From contig NZ_CP133594.1 in NCBI RefSeq assembly GCF_031312535.1, positions 1,550,001-1,614,000 on the forward strand: a stretch of 64,000 bases of DNA. Direction: 5' to 3'. Positions 1 to 8,503 of the stretch are shown here, one piece after another. The notes under the pieces were generated by a model. That model was not told where the DNA came from, made no database searches, and worked only from the letters and a program-made list of their open reading frames with translations. This DNA comes from Methanolobus mangrovi. GTDB lineage: Archaea > Halobacteriota > Methanosarcinia > Methanosarcinales > Methanosarcinaceae. Each line of letters starts with the position of its first letter. The first letter of the stretch is position 1. A program made the position numbers and the translations under genes.

Positions 1-452
1 CAGACCTTTTTGACCTTATAGAGTTTGCAAATGTTCAGGTCTTTGAACTGCGTTATTATGACAGGGAACTGAGCAGGAGCATGGAAAAAATGTACGATGA
101 CATCGCCCTTGCAGACAAACTCCCTTTTTTCAAAAGAAGACACCTGTACAGGACGATTATGACTCAGCTCATGCAGGACAATGCTGCCCTTTCCGAGGTC
201 ACCGAAAAGGTCAACAACCTTATCAAAGTCACTGAGGACGTTTACTATGCAAGGGTATATGCCACCGTCCTGAAAACACTGAGAAGCGAACAGTGGAGCG
301 AGAGCGTAAACCATAAAATAGACATTATCAGGGACAATTATTCAATGCTCTCTGATGAGGTAAGAATCCAACACTCCAATTATCTTGAATGGATAATTAT
401 TGTGCTGATCGCGATCGAGATTGTGATGGCGGTTGTTGAGAGGATAGTTTGA
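1..452 (+). CDS. DUF155 / RMD1 family protein, C-terminal part (partial at window start)
   Basis: The reading frame is open from the first bases (first full codon at position 3), so the start lies outside the window and the Met at 81 is probably internal. About 149 residues remain. They are helical and charged and end with a hydrophobic segment that begins near LEWIIIVLIAIEI and is followed by a very short tail. This matches the C-terminal end of the RMD1/YagE (DUF155, COG1723) family, whose eukaryotic members are mitochondrial membrane proteins; the archaeal role is unknown. The family assignment rests on remembered sequence character. A hairpin followed by T-rich sequence lies downstream at 509-535. 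Confidence 0.7.
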   Translation, partial: DLFDLIEFANVQVFELRYYDRELSRSMEKMYDDIALADKLPFFKRRHLYRTIMTQLMQDNAALSEVTEKVNNLIKVTEDVYYARVYATVLKTLRSEQWSESVNHKIDIIRDNYSMLSDEVRIQHSNYLEWIIIVLIAIEIVMAVVERIV

Positions 453-482
453 GCTTGTGTTTTTTGCTTTAATTTTAGTTTG

Positions 483-535
483 CTTTACTTAGAATGAGGG
501 ATGAATCCTAAGTAAAGGAAGCTTTACTTATTTTT
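483..535 (+). terminator. Three-arm alternative hairpin with T tract
   Basis: CTTTACTTAG (483-492) is complementary to CTAAGTAAAG (508-517), which in turn is complementary to CTTTACTTA (522-530), immediately followed by TTTTT (531-535). The second pairing is a perfect 9-bp stem with loop GAAG and a U tract, shaped like an intrinsic terminator. The first pairing would compete with it. It probably ends the DUF155 transcript; the proA TATA box is downstream of it. Confidence 0.55.
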
Positions 536-598
536 AAATCCTTCAACCCTTACGTCATAATCGACAAATTTAAAACCAAAGAACTATGTGCAATACCA

Positions 599-644
599 CT
601 ATAATATATAATCTGACATCACTCTTTTAAAAAACCCAAGGTGG
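599..644 (+). promoter_or_regulatory. proAB promoter and ribosome binding site
   Basis: An archaeal TATA-like run, ATAATATATAA, begins at 601. It would place transcription start near 630, giving a leader of about 20-25 nt. AAGGTGG at 638-644 is a good ribosome binding site for the ATG at 653 and argues against the in-frame GTG at 641 as start. Confidence 0.55.
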
Positions 645-652
645 TTTATTTC

Positions 653-2008
653 ATGGTTCTGGAAATTGAAGAAAAGGTCATTGAAGCAAAGAAGGCATCC
701 ATTATCCTCGCAAGTGTCAGCACAGACACAAAGAATGCTGCTCTTGAAGCAATGGCACAGGCACTTGACGATAATCGCGATAAAATACTTGAAGCAAACC
801 AGAAGGACGTTGAGACTGCTGAAAAGCTGAAAAGGAAAGGAGAACTTTCCCAGGCTCTTGTGGACAGGCTCAAGGTCAGCGACAGTAAGATCAGCGGAAT
901 GATAGACGGTATACGTGACGTAATAAACCTTGAAGACCCCGTGGGCAAGACCATGGAGGCACTTGAACTTGATCAGGGTCTTGAACTCTACAAGGTAAGC
1001 TCCCCTATCGGACTCATCGGAGTAATATTTGAAGCACGTCCTGATGTCGTACCACAGGTCATGTCCCTCTGTCTTAAAAGTGGGAATGCCACCATATTCA
1101 AAGGCGGTAGCGAGGCACTCAACTCCAACCGCGTGATCTTCAATCTCTTAAATGAAGCAGCTGAATCCGTAAAAGGAATGCCTGAAGGTGCATTCCAGCT
1201 AATGGAAACAAGGGAAGAGGTCAATGACATTCTCAGCATGGACGCATATATCGACCTGCTTATCCCAAGAGGGTCCAACGCATTTGTAAAATACATGCAG
1301 GACAACACAAAGATACCTGTTCTCGGACATGCAGACGGTATCTGTCACGTATATGTTGACGATGAAGCAGACCTTGGAAAAGCATATGATGTATGTTTTG
1401 ACTCAAAAGCCCAGTATCCTGCGGTCTGTAATGCAATGGAAACACTGCTGATCAACGAAAAGATAGCCGATAAATTCCTTCCTAAGATGGCAAGGATGTA
1501 TGGCGATGCAAATGTAGAAATGCGCTGTGATGACAGCTCCTTTAAGATACTTGAGGAAATAGACTTCCTCCAAAACGTAAGCAGAGCCACTGAAGACGAC
1601 TGGAAGACCGAGTACAACGACCTGATACTTTCTATAAAGATAGTCGGGTCTATGGAAGAGGCCATTGAACATATCAACAATTATGGTTCCCATCACACAG
1701 ATGCCATCATAACGGAAAGCGACCTCAAAAAGAAGAGATTCACTGAACTGGTAGACTCATCAAGCGTGATGATCAACGCATCCACACGATTCGCAGATGG
1801 TTTCCGCTATGGAAAAGGCGCAGAAGTCGGCATCAGCACTAACAAGATACACGCACGTGGTCCTGTTGGCATGGAAGGACTCCTTATCTACAAATACATA
1901 CTCGTGGGCAATGGCGACAAAGTTGCAGATTATGCAGGACCCGATGCGAAGAAATTCACACATCGCAGACTCAACAAGACAGCAGCAAATGCTCTTTCCA
2001 GAAAATAA
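653..2008 (+). CDS. proA: Glutamate-5-semialdehyde dehydrogenase (gamma-glutamyl phosphate reductase)
   Basis: Second step of proline synthesis: NADPH-dependent reduction of gamma-glutamyl phosphate to glutamate-5-semialdehyde, in the cytoplasm. The 451-residue protein is an aldehyde-dehydrogenase superfamily member of normal ProA length. It carries IGVIFEARPDVVPQV near residues 122-136, FKGGSEA near 149 and the nucleophile in QYPAVCNAMETLL (Cys about 259). I chose the ATG at 653 because AAGGTGG lies 8 nt upstream; the in-frame GTG at 641 overlaps that site. proB follows 39 nt downstream on the same strand, so the two steps are probably one operon. No proC is seen in the window. Confidence 0.95.
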   Translation: MVLEIEEKVIEAKKASIILASVSTDTKNAALEAMAQALDDNRDKILEANQKDVETAEKLKRKGELSQALVDRLKVSDSKISGMIDGIRDVINLEDPVGKTMEALELDQGLELYKVSSPIGLIGVIFEARPDVVPQVMSLCLKSGNATIFKGGSEALNSNRVIFNLLNEAAESVKGMPEGAFQLMETREEVNDILSMDAYIDLLIPRGSNAFVKYMQDNTKIPVLGHADGICHVYVDDEADLGKAYDVCFDSKAQYPAVCNAMETLLINEKIADKFLPKMARMYGDANVEMRCDDSSFKILEEIDFLQNVSRATEDDWKTEYNDLILSIKIVGSMEEAIEHINNYGSHHTDAIITESDLKKKRFTELVDSSSVMINASTRFADGFRYGKGAEVGISTNKIHARGPVGMEGLLIYKYILVGNGDKVADYAGPDAKKFTHRRLNKTAANALSRK

Positions 2009-2047
2009 CTGACACAAAAAGCGGAAGAAAATACAGGAGCATCACTT

Positions 2048-3172
2048 TTGAACGACAGGAAAGAGCTCTTTAAAGATGTGACAAGGATAGTTGTAAAAAT
2101 AGGCACATCATCCATCAACACCGAAGACGGTAAGCTGAACCGTCAGTTCATGGACAATATGGCTGCACAGGTTGCTGAACTGCACGAAATGGGTAAAAAG
2201 GTCATCCTTGTAAGCTCAGGTGCCATCGGCATAGGGATAGACATACTGGACTTTGACAGCAGACCAAAGGAAATACCTGTCAGGCAGGCATGTGCCGCAG
2301 TGGGTCAGGGTGTGCTCATGCAGGAATGGAGCAATTCCTTTGCAAAACATAACCTGAAAGTAGCCCAGATACTCCTCACTTATGAATCATTCTCAAACCG
2401 ACTGACCTATCTCAACCTCAGGAACAGCATATCTACCCTCCTGAGCTATGGTGTTATACCAATCATCAACGAGAATGACACTACATCTGTTAACGAGATA
2501 GAAGCAACGTTCGGTGATAACGATAAACTTTCCGCAATGGTTGCCAGCAAGACAGAGGCCGACCTTCTCATCATTCTTTCCGACATTGATGGCCTTTATG
2601 ACAAGAACCCAAAGCGAAACCATGATGCAAGACTCTTGAGCCTTGTGGAAGAGATCACACCTGAAGTCGAAAGTTACGGCGGGAATCCTACAAGCATGAA
2701 AGGTGTAGGCGGCATGAGAACCAAGATAGAGGCTGCAAAGATATGCCACATGTCAGGATGTTACCTTATCATCACTAACAGTGCTATCGAGAACGTTGTG
2801 ACGAAAGTACTTGGTGGTGACAATATCGGAACACTTTTCCTCGCTAACCAGGATGTTCATAAGAACAGGATACGCTGGATACTGCTATCAAAATCATGTG
2901 GCTCCATCGAAGTCGATGCCGGTGCCAGGGACGCAATACTCAACAGCATGAGCCTGCTACCATCTGGAGTTGTATCCGTTGACAGAGACTTTGACAGGGG
3001 AGAAATTGTTGAGATAGTATGCGAAGGACATGTCTTTGCAAAAGGAATCACAGACTACACATCCGAAGAACTGGAAAAGGTCAAAGGCCAGCACACCGAC
3101 ATGATAGCTGACATACTTGGCTACAAGAACTACAACCATGTCATAAAAAAAGAGAATATCGGAATTTGCTGA
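2048..3172 (+). CDS. proB: Glutamate 5-kinase with PUA domain
   Basis: First step of proline synthesis: ATP-dependent phosphorylation of glutamate. The 374 residues comprise an N-terminal amino-acid kinase domain (about 1-260; VKIGTSSI near 17, VSSGAIGIGIDIL near 57, INENDTTSVNE near 140) and a C-terminal PUA domain (about 275-360; VDAGARDAI, PSGVVSVD, GEIVEIV), the usual bacterial-type layout. The start is a TTG at 2048 with GGAG at 2036-2039, 8 nt away; no ATG fits the conserved N-terminus. It lies directly behind proA and is probably cotranscribed. Feedback control by proline is known for the family and cannot be judged here. Confidence 0.94.
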   Translation: MNDRKELFKDVTRIVVKIGTSSINTEDGKLNRQFMDNMAAQVAELHEMGKKVILVSSGAIGIGIDILDFDSRPKEIPVRQACAAVGQGVLMQEWSNSFAKHNLKVAQILLTYESFSNRLTYLNLRNSISTLLSYGVIPIINENDTTSVNEIEATFGDNDKLSAMVASKTEADLLIILSDIDGLYDKNPKRNHDARLLSLVEEITPEVESYGGNPTSMKGVGGMRTKIEAAKICHMSGCYLIITNSAIENVVTKVLGGDNIGTLFLANQDVHKNRIRWILLSKSCGSIEVDAGARDAILNSMSLLPSGVVSVDRDFDRGEIVEIVCEGHVFAKGITDYTSEELEKVKGQHTDMIADILGYKNYNHVIKKENIGIC

Positions 3173-3260
3173 TTTCTTCTTGAATTATTTTTATCTGACA
3201 GCAACTTTCATTACTTTGTAATACAATTCCATATACTGTATTTCAAACTCAAGATCAAAA

Positions 3261-4607
3261 ATGACACTGGAAGAACAGGTTCTTGAAAGGATTAAACCCA
3301 GTCCTGAAGAAAAGAAAAAACTTGAAGAGATAGCTTCAGAGCTGCTTCAAAAGGTAAGTGATGCAGCAAAACTTCTTGGAATCAACGGTATCACGCCCAA
3401 ACTTGTCGGTTCTGCTGCAAGGAACACATGGATATCCGGCACCCACGACCTTGACGTTTTTATCGCATTTCCCGAGAGCACCAGCCGTGAAGAACTGGAA
3501 AACAACGGACTCCTCATTGCCAGGGAAGTTGCAAAGGAAGGACAGAATATTGAGGAACGCTATGCAGAACATCCCTATCTTAACATTGAGTACAAAGGAT
3601 TCGATGTTGACCTCGTACCATGTTTTGCCGTAGACTCCGCATCCAATATCAAATCTGCAGTTGACAGGACACCTTTCCACAACGAATTTATCAAAATGAG
3701 CATTCCAGGCCGTGAAGATGATGTACTTATCATGAAACAATTCATGAAAGGCACTGGCACCTATGGTTCCGAACTCCGGACACAGGGGTTCTCAGGTTAT
3801 CTTACAGAAATTCTTATCATACACTACGGTTCGTTCCGGAACACGATCCGAAATGTCTGCAACTGGAAACCAGGACTTACCATCGACATGCTGGAACATG
3901 GAATCCTCAAGCATGATGATCCACTTGTTGTCATCGACCCAACTGATCCAAAAAGAAATGTTGCCGCTGCACTTTCCCCTAACCAGTTTGCAAAGTTCAT
4001 CGATGTATGCAGATCATATACAGAAAAGCCTTCTGAAGAGTTTTTCTTCCCCAGGGAAAAAGAACCTATGCAGAAAGAAGAGATCATCGACATGATGAAC
4101 TCAAGAGGAAGTTCCTTCATTGCCATAGTTTTTGAGGCTCCTGACCTTGTAGACGACATCCTGTATCCACAGCTGGACAAGATGGAACATTCGGTCCGTG
4201 CTTTGCTCGCGGATTATGACTTCCAGATACTGAATTCCGGATACTGGGCAAAAGAAGATGCTGTTATTCTGGTAGAACTCATTTCATCCGAACTTCCTGC
4301 AGTTAAAAAACATATGGGACCACCTGTATGGGTAAATGAACACGCAAGGGGCTTCAAACAAAAATATGAGAATTCCGATGAACTATTCTCAATGTATATC
4401 GAGGAGGGATTCTACGTTGCCGACATCAGACGAAAGTTTCCAACTGCAAAAGAACTTCTGGTTGAGAGAATGAGAAGTTGTTCACTTGGGAAGCATCTCT
4501 CAAAAGCAGTTGCAGATGGTTTTACAATTATTGAAGGTGCCGACATAACAACAATCGAGGACCCCGATTTCAGGAGATTCCTGAGAAAATGGGAGCAGGG
4601 GAAGTAA
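3261..4607 (+). CDS. cca: CCA tRNA nucleotidyltransferase, archaeal class I
   Basis: Adds or repairs the 3'-terminal CCA of tRNAs without a template. The 448-residue length is typical of archaeal class I enzymes. The nucleotidyltransferase signature is visible as GSAARNTWISGTHDLDVF at residues 50-67, with catalytic carboxylates Asp63 and Asp65, and a third strand at FDVDLVP (about 114-120). The remainder matches the archaeal central, body and tail domains, including AVSPNQ-like ALSPNQFAKF near residue 237. It has its own short upstream gap (88 bp) with a TATA-like CATATACTG and converges with the glycosylase gene downstream. Confidence 0.95.
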   Translation: MTLEEQVLERIKPSPEEKKKLEEIASELLQKVSDAAKLLGINGITPKLVGSAARNTWISGTHDLDVFIAFPESTSREELENNGLLIAREVAKEGQNIEERYAEHPYLNIEYKGFDVDLVPCFAVDSASNIKSAVDRTPFHNEFIKMSIPGREDDVLIMKQFMKGTGTYGSELRTQGFSGYLTEILIIHYGSFRNTIRNVCNWKPGLTIDMLEHGILKHDDPLVVIDPTDPKRNVAAALSPNQFAKFIDVCRSYTEKPSEEFFFPREKEPMQKEEIIDMMNSRGSSFIAIVFEAPDLVDDILYPQLDKMEHSVRALLADYDFQILNSGYWAKEDAVILVELISSELPAVKKHMGPPVWVNEHARGFKQKYENSDELFSMYIEEGFYVADIRRKFPTAKELLVERMRSCSLGKHLSKAVADGFTIIEGADITTIEDPDFRRFLRKWEQGK

Positions 4608-4634
4608 TATATTTAACCTGCTTTTCCCTTTGAA

Positions 4635-5489
4635 CTAGACCCCTTCAAGCCTTTTCTGATAGAAGAAATACTGCTGTGCATAGCCGCAGTAATGTCCGAA
4701 ATACATACGACCCCAGTTACCGATCTTACTCTTGGTAGCATTCCCTTTAAAGAAATCATGGTGACCGTAGACAGTCTTCACGACTTTCTCAACATGCGTA
4801 TCCACAGGGAAAGCTTCCATTTTTTCAAATGCAAATAGAAGTATGCAGTCAGCAACCTTCTCCCCGATGCCTTCAAGGAACATCAGTTTCTGTTTTGCAG
4901 CATTGTAATCCAGATTGAAGATCTCGTCAAGTACAAGATTTCCTTCTTCCACATGCCTTGCAGCCTTAATAACACGGCCTGCCCTGAAACCAAGCTTACA
5001 GCCACGCAGGTCATCATCACAGGCATGAACAAGTGAATGTGGCTCTGGAAAACTGTAGTAACCTTCCTCAATCTCTTCCCCGTAGCTGCTGCACATCATG
5101 GAAATAGCCCTTTTGATGTTTGGAATACTCCAGGCAGTTGCAAGCATATAGGATATCAAGCATTCCCAGGGTTCCTGCCTGATAAGGCGCAATCCCATGT
5201 ATTTTCTTATGGCTTCATCCATGAATTCATCCTTGTTGACCTCATTCAGGATAGCATCAAGATCATCATCAAAACGGAAATAATTCTCAAAAAAACTCTT
5301 TGGCAGCTTCGAATCCACCAGAACCTCACCGCTTTTACCGTCCTGCTGCAAGCGTGCAACATGACCATTCACAACCCCGGTCCACCATTCATCGATGTAA
5401 TTCCACCGGAATACCTGACCACAGTCAAGGGTGTAGTCCAGATTGAAGTTCTCTGAGAAAAGAGTATACATGTCAGAAGTTGAGTTCAA
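4635..5489 (-). CDS. OGG1-type 8-oxoguanine DNA glycosylase/AP lyase
   Basis: Excises oxidised guanine and nicks the strand. The N-terminal OGG_N-like fold (LDCGQVFRW, residues 21-29) is followed by a helix-hairpin-helix-GPD domain. The catalytic lysine of the GIGEKVADC motif is Lys211 and the catalytic aspartate of FPVDTH is Asp230, so both key residues are intact. The start is uncertain. TTG at 5489 overlaps the upstream kinase by 17 nt but has its GGGAG site only 1 nt away; ATG at 5471 has that site 19 nt away. It is the last gene of the kinase operon, an unexpected partner. Confidence 0.88.
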   Translation of the reverse strand: MNSTSDMYTLFSENFNLDYTLDCGQVFRWNYIDEWWTGVVNGHVARLQQDGKSGEVLVDSKLPKSFFENYFRFDDDLDAILNEVNKDEFMDEAIRKYMGLRLIRQEPWECLISYMLATAWSIPNIKRAISMMCSSYGEEIEEGYYSFPEPHSLVHACDDDLRGCKLGFRAGRVIKAARHVEEGNLVLDEIFNLDYNAAKQKLMFLEGIGEKVADCILLFAFEKMEAFPVDTHVEKVVKTVYGHHDFFKGNATKSKIGNWGRMYFGHYCGYAQQYFFYQKRLEGV

Positions 5490-6825
5490 GCTCCCTTAAA
5501 AAAATAGCGGCTGAGATTGTGTCCCCAAGTCCTACAGTTGATATCGGCTCGACGCAGATGCGGGTCGGAACTATAGCCACCTGATAAGACATATGCTGCC
5601 CGCATGCCGTACTGCACTTCCAGTCTTCGTCCATGTGTTTTACAAGTCTTAATGATTCTGCTTTCCCAAACTCACTTTTCGGTATCTCAGATGCTATATC
5701 CAGCAGAGTTTGCCTGTCAGAAAGCTTACCGGAGCATGCAAATGCAGCTGCACATGAAGCTCCGAAATTCATTGCTTCGATAATCATTTCAGGGTCGTCT
5801 TCTTTCCTGCAAGAAACAGAAACTACGAATTCCCTGGTATGCACAAGCATCCTGCAGAGTCCGAAATCACCACAAAGCCTTATGGCTGCTTCGACAATGG
5901 CCACAGAATCCATTGCAAGTATAGGTTTTGGATCCATACCATTTATGCTGGCAAGCATGGCAAGCTCATCTTCATTCATTCCTATACGGTCAACTATAGA
6001 AGATAGAATTGAAAATGCATATGATGCTATTTTTCCAGATGAGAAATGTCCGAATTCAACATGGATATGCAGGTTTTCCCTTACTTGTTTCCAGCTTTGG
6101 AGCTGTTCAAGAGCCATATCCAGTCTTTCTTCATAACCATATTTTCCGGAACCATCTTCCTGCAGCATATGAAAACCGGAAACAATAGCACCATCCATTT
6201 CCCCTGCATGTTTCAGGGAATAATCCCGGAAATGCTCATCAATGTAAAGCTGGAAGTTTAAGGGGTCGTAGGTTGCTATGAACCTGTTCTCTCTTGGAAC
6301 TGAAATGGTTTCACCTGAAAATCTAACAATGTCATCTTTTTTGAAATCGAATACAAAGTGAATGAGTTCCGGCCTGTTATTCCCGGCTGGCAGGATATTT
6401 CCTATTTCCCTACTGCTGTACAGCTTTCCATTATAAGGATGAAAGATTGCCTTATGAGAAAAAAAGGAAGCTTGTAGCTTTGAGAGACTTGCAACATTAG
6501 GCACCACCTTTGAAGCGCCAAGTTCAGAGAGAACATTGGCCATTATACCCATGTTACCACCCATCCTCATCAGGGAATCGTTGAAGAACGTCAGTCTTAG
6601 CCATTCAAAAACTTCTGCATCATGGATCAGCCATTCAGCACCGGTACCATCACGCATACATAAAAGCAAGCCTGCAAAAAAGTCTGATTTAGAGGATATG
6701 GAACCTGGAGGATTTTCCAATTTTGCCTGAATATCCGTATTCCCTCCGAGCATTCGGGAAAGTTCCTCACAATCAATGTGGACTATGGAATCTATATTTG
6801 CATTGTAGGCACAGAGGATATTCAT
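5473..6825 (-). CDS. ADP-dependent sugar kinase (phosphofructokinase/glucokinase family), paralogue A
   Basis: Member of the archaeal ADP-dependent glucokinase/phosphofructokinase family, which uses ADP rather than ATP as phosphoryl donor in the modified Embden-Meyerhof pathway. The 450-residue protein begins MNILCAYNANIDSI and ends shortly after TVGLGDTISAA, whose GD aspartate (about Asp435) is the family's catalytic base. I chose ATG 6825 because AAAGGAG lies 8 nt upstream; a longer frame would overlap the preceding gene. It is 4 nt downstream of paralogue B and more divergent than it, with a very short tail after the GD motif. Substrate (glucose or fructose-6-phosphate) cannot be told from sequence alone. 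Confidence 0.88.
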   Translation of the reverse strand: MNILCAYNANIDSIVHIDCEELSRMLGGNTDIQAKLENPPGSISSKSDFFAGLLLCMRDGTGAEWLIHDAEVFEWLRLTFFNDSLMRMGGNMGIMANVLSELGASKVVPNVASLSKLQASFFSHKAIFHPYNGKLYSSREIGNILPAGNNRPELIHFVFDFKKDDIVRFSGETISVPRENRFIATYDPLNFQLYIDEHFRDYSLKHAGEMDGAIVSGFHMLQEDGSGKYGYEERLDMALEQLQSWKQVRENLHIHVEFGHFSSGKIASYAFSILSSIVDRIGMNEDELAMLASINGMDPKPILAMDSVAIVEAAIRLCGDFGLCRMLVHTREFVVSVSCRKEDDPEMIIEAMNFGASCAAAFACSGKLSDRQTLLDIASEIPKSEFGKAESLRLVKHMDEDWKCSTACGQHMSYQVAIVPTRICVEPISTVGLGDTISAAIFLRELELNF

Positions 6826-6829
6826 CCGG

Positions 6830-8317
6830 CTACTCCTTTTCCTGACATATATTGAATTTTGGCATTTTGGCAAGCAGGGCAATAAAAGCACCTGCAGATA
6901 TGGCATCACCGATGCCCACGGTTGCAACAGGGTCCTTTACGATTTTGGAAGGAATGATTATAAGATCGTGGCCATCTGCACTTATGCAGCCATCTTCGAA
7001 ATCCTCGGCAGTACAGATGCCTCTTCTCACAAGATATTTTTCAAGTTCTATAAGGTCATCATGCCCCTGACCGTAAACAGGCACTTCCAGACCCGCGGAA
7101 ATATCATCAAGACTTCTTACAGAACCAAGTGTTGCCTGTGTTGCTGCAAGTGCTGAAGCAAAAAGCAATGCCTGCCTGTGAGAATCTGCATCAAGAGGAT
7201 GATCCTTTGATACCACACAGATATAGTACCCCAGTGAGTGAATGTGCACCCTCTGCAATTCAAGTTCTTTGAGAAGCCTGACTGCGCCTTCATAGAGAGA
7301 AACAATGCTGTTCTCACCTTTATTGATAACAGAGTATGCCAGTTCCTCATATCCAAGTACGTTGAGGGCGTTTGCAACTTCAACTGTATCAAGACCAAGT
7401 GAAGTTACGTGCTTTTTCACGATATCGGTAAGCAGGGCTTTACGGATGACCTTGTTCTGTATGGATGTGAATTCCACATGTATGCGCATTTTAGGATTAC
7501 AGCCTTTCAGGCGTTCTATAACATTGACAGCCCTTGCGACATAATCAAGATAGGTAGTACCATCCTCATATTCTTCCCTGATCATCTGGTATCCGGAAAG
7601 TATCGCACCGTCTATATCTTCCCTGATGTCTGAGAGCTGCTCATACATTTCAGGACTCATGTCTATCCGTATCCATTGGGGCCTGGAGGATATTATCAGG
7701 CGGTTGTCCCTTGGAACTGCGTATTCCTCGCCTGCACACTTGAATTTAATGCCTTTGGAGAATTCGATTATCCAGTTGATCTTTGGTTTTTGTTCAGGGT
7801 TATATGCTTCCTTTGGATGCTTCAGAATAAGTTTCCCATCCTCTATAACAGGGTGCAACAAGCTGGAAGAATCTACAAAATACTCTGCCTGCTCTCTTGA
7901 AAGCCATGGAACATAGGTGATGACATTCTTCACACCAAGGTTTGCCAGAAGATTGGATATGATACCTGCCTGTCCGCCCATACGTGCGGAGTCGAAAACA
8001 AGGTTGTCCATTAACCATTCATGAATGTCAGTAGTATAAGTTGGAACTTCAGCGGCCTTCCCATCCCGCATGGCTATGATGAGACGAGCCATGAAATCTA
8101 CAGGGTCCCTGATCTCCCTTGGATACTCCACTATCCTTTCATGTATCTTTTCGCATCCAATAATTCCAATGAGTTTTTTTATCTCCGCTTCTTTGATATG
8201 TTTCATGGCATCAACATTACTGTTATAAGCCACGAATACACCCCGTACATTTTCAAGCTGCCCCTTTACATTAGAGACTGCTTCTGAATACCGTTTTTCC
8301 CAATCAGCAATGTCCAT
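6830..8317 (-). CDS. ADP-dependent phosphofructokinase/glucokinase, paralogue B
   Basis: First gene of the kinase operon, 495 residues, normal length for the family. Visible features are the N-terminal sugar-binding strand VFVAYNSNVDAMKHI, the MGGQAGI motif (about 114-120) and the C-terminal PVATVGIGDAISAGAF with catalytic Asp near 471. The ATG at 8317 is preceded by GGGTGA at a good distance; the in-frame TTG at 8329 overlaps that site. In Methanosarcinales such enzymes are known as ADP-PFK with variable glucokinase activity; which activity applies here is inference. It is followed by paralogue A after 4 nt. Confidence 0.92.
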   Translation of the reverse strand: MDIADWEKRYSEAVSNVKGQLENVRGVFVAYNSNVDAMKHIKEAEIKKLIGIIGCEKIHERIVEYPREIRDPVDFMARLIIAMRDGKAAEVPTYTTDIHEWLMDNLVFDSARMGGQAGIISNLLANLGVKNVITYVPWLSREQAEYFVDSSSLLHPVIEDGKLILKHPKEAYNPEQKPKINWIIEFSKGIKFKCAGEEYAVPRDNRLIISSRPQWIRIDMSPEMYEQLSDIREDIDGAILSGYQMIREEYEDGTTYLDYVARAVNVIERLKGCNPKMRIHVEFTSIQNKVIRKALLTDIVKKHVTSLGLDTVEVANALNVLGYEELAYSVINKGENSIVSLYEGAVRLLKELELQRVHIHSLGYYICVVSKDHPLDADSHRQALLFASALAATQATLGSVRSLDDISAGLEVPVYGQGHDDLIELEKYLVRRGICTAEDFEDGCISADGHDLIIIPSKIVKDPVATVGIGDAISAGAFIALLAKMPKFNICQEKE

Positions 8318-8352
8318 TGTTTCACCCAATGGATGTAAATTATGTTTAGAGA

Positions 8353-8366
8353 GTATTTATATACGA
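8353..8366 (-). promoter_or_regulatory. TATA box of the ADP-kinase operon
   Basis: On the minus strand the sequence reads CGTATATAAATAC, a near-consensus archaeal TATA element. Its distance predicts transcription start about 15-20 nt before the ATG at 8317, so the leader would just contain the GGGTGA ribosome binding site. Confidence 0.6.
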
Positions 8367-8392
8367 TGGATGAGGAGAAAAACAAAATTAAT

Positions 8393-8414
8393 CCAGCAGT
8401 AGCTGCTGGCTTTT
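8393..8414 (-). terminator. Terminator of the arginine operon
   Basis: CCAGCAG (8393-8399) and CTGCTGG (8403-8409) form a perfect 7-bp stem with a 3-nt loop. On the minus strand it is followed by ATTAATTTTGTTTTTC. It lies about 95 nt beyond the argC stop and just before the kinase TATA box, separating the two units. The plus strand also has CTTTTC after it. Confidence 0.6.
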
Positions 8415-8503
8415 CATAAGCACAATATGCCCTCAGAGAAATTGTATGTATTTCCCTGCGATCATTGTATGGAAAAAAAATTATTGAAATAACTTAGCCG
8501 GCC

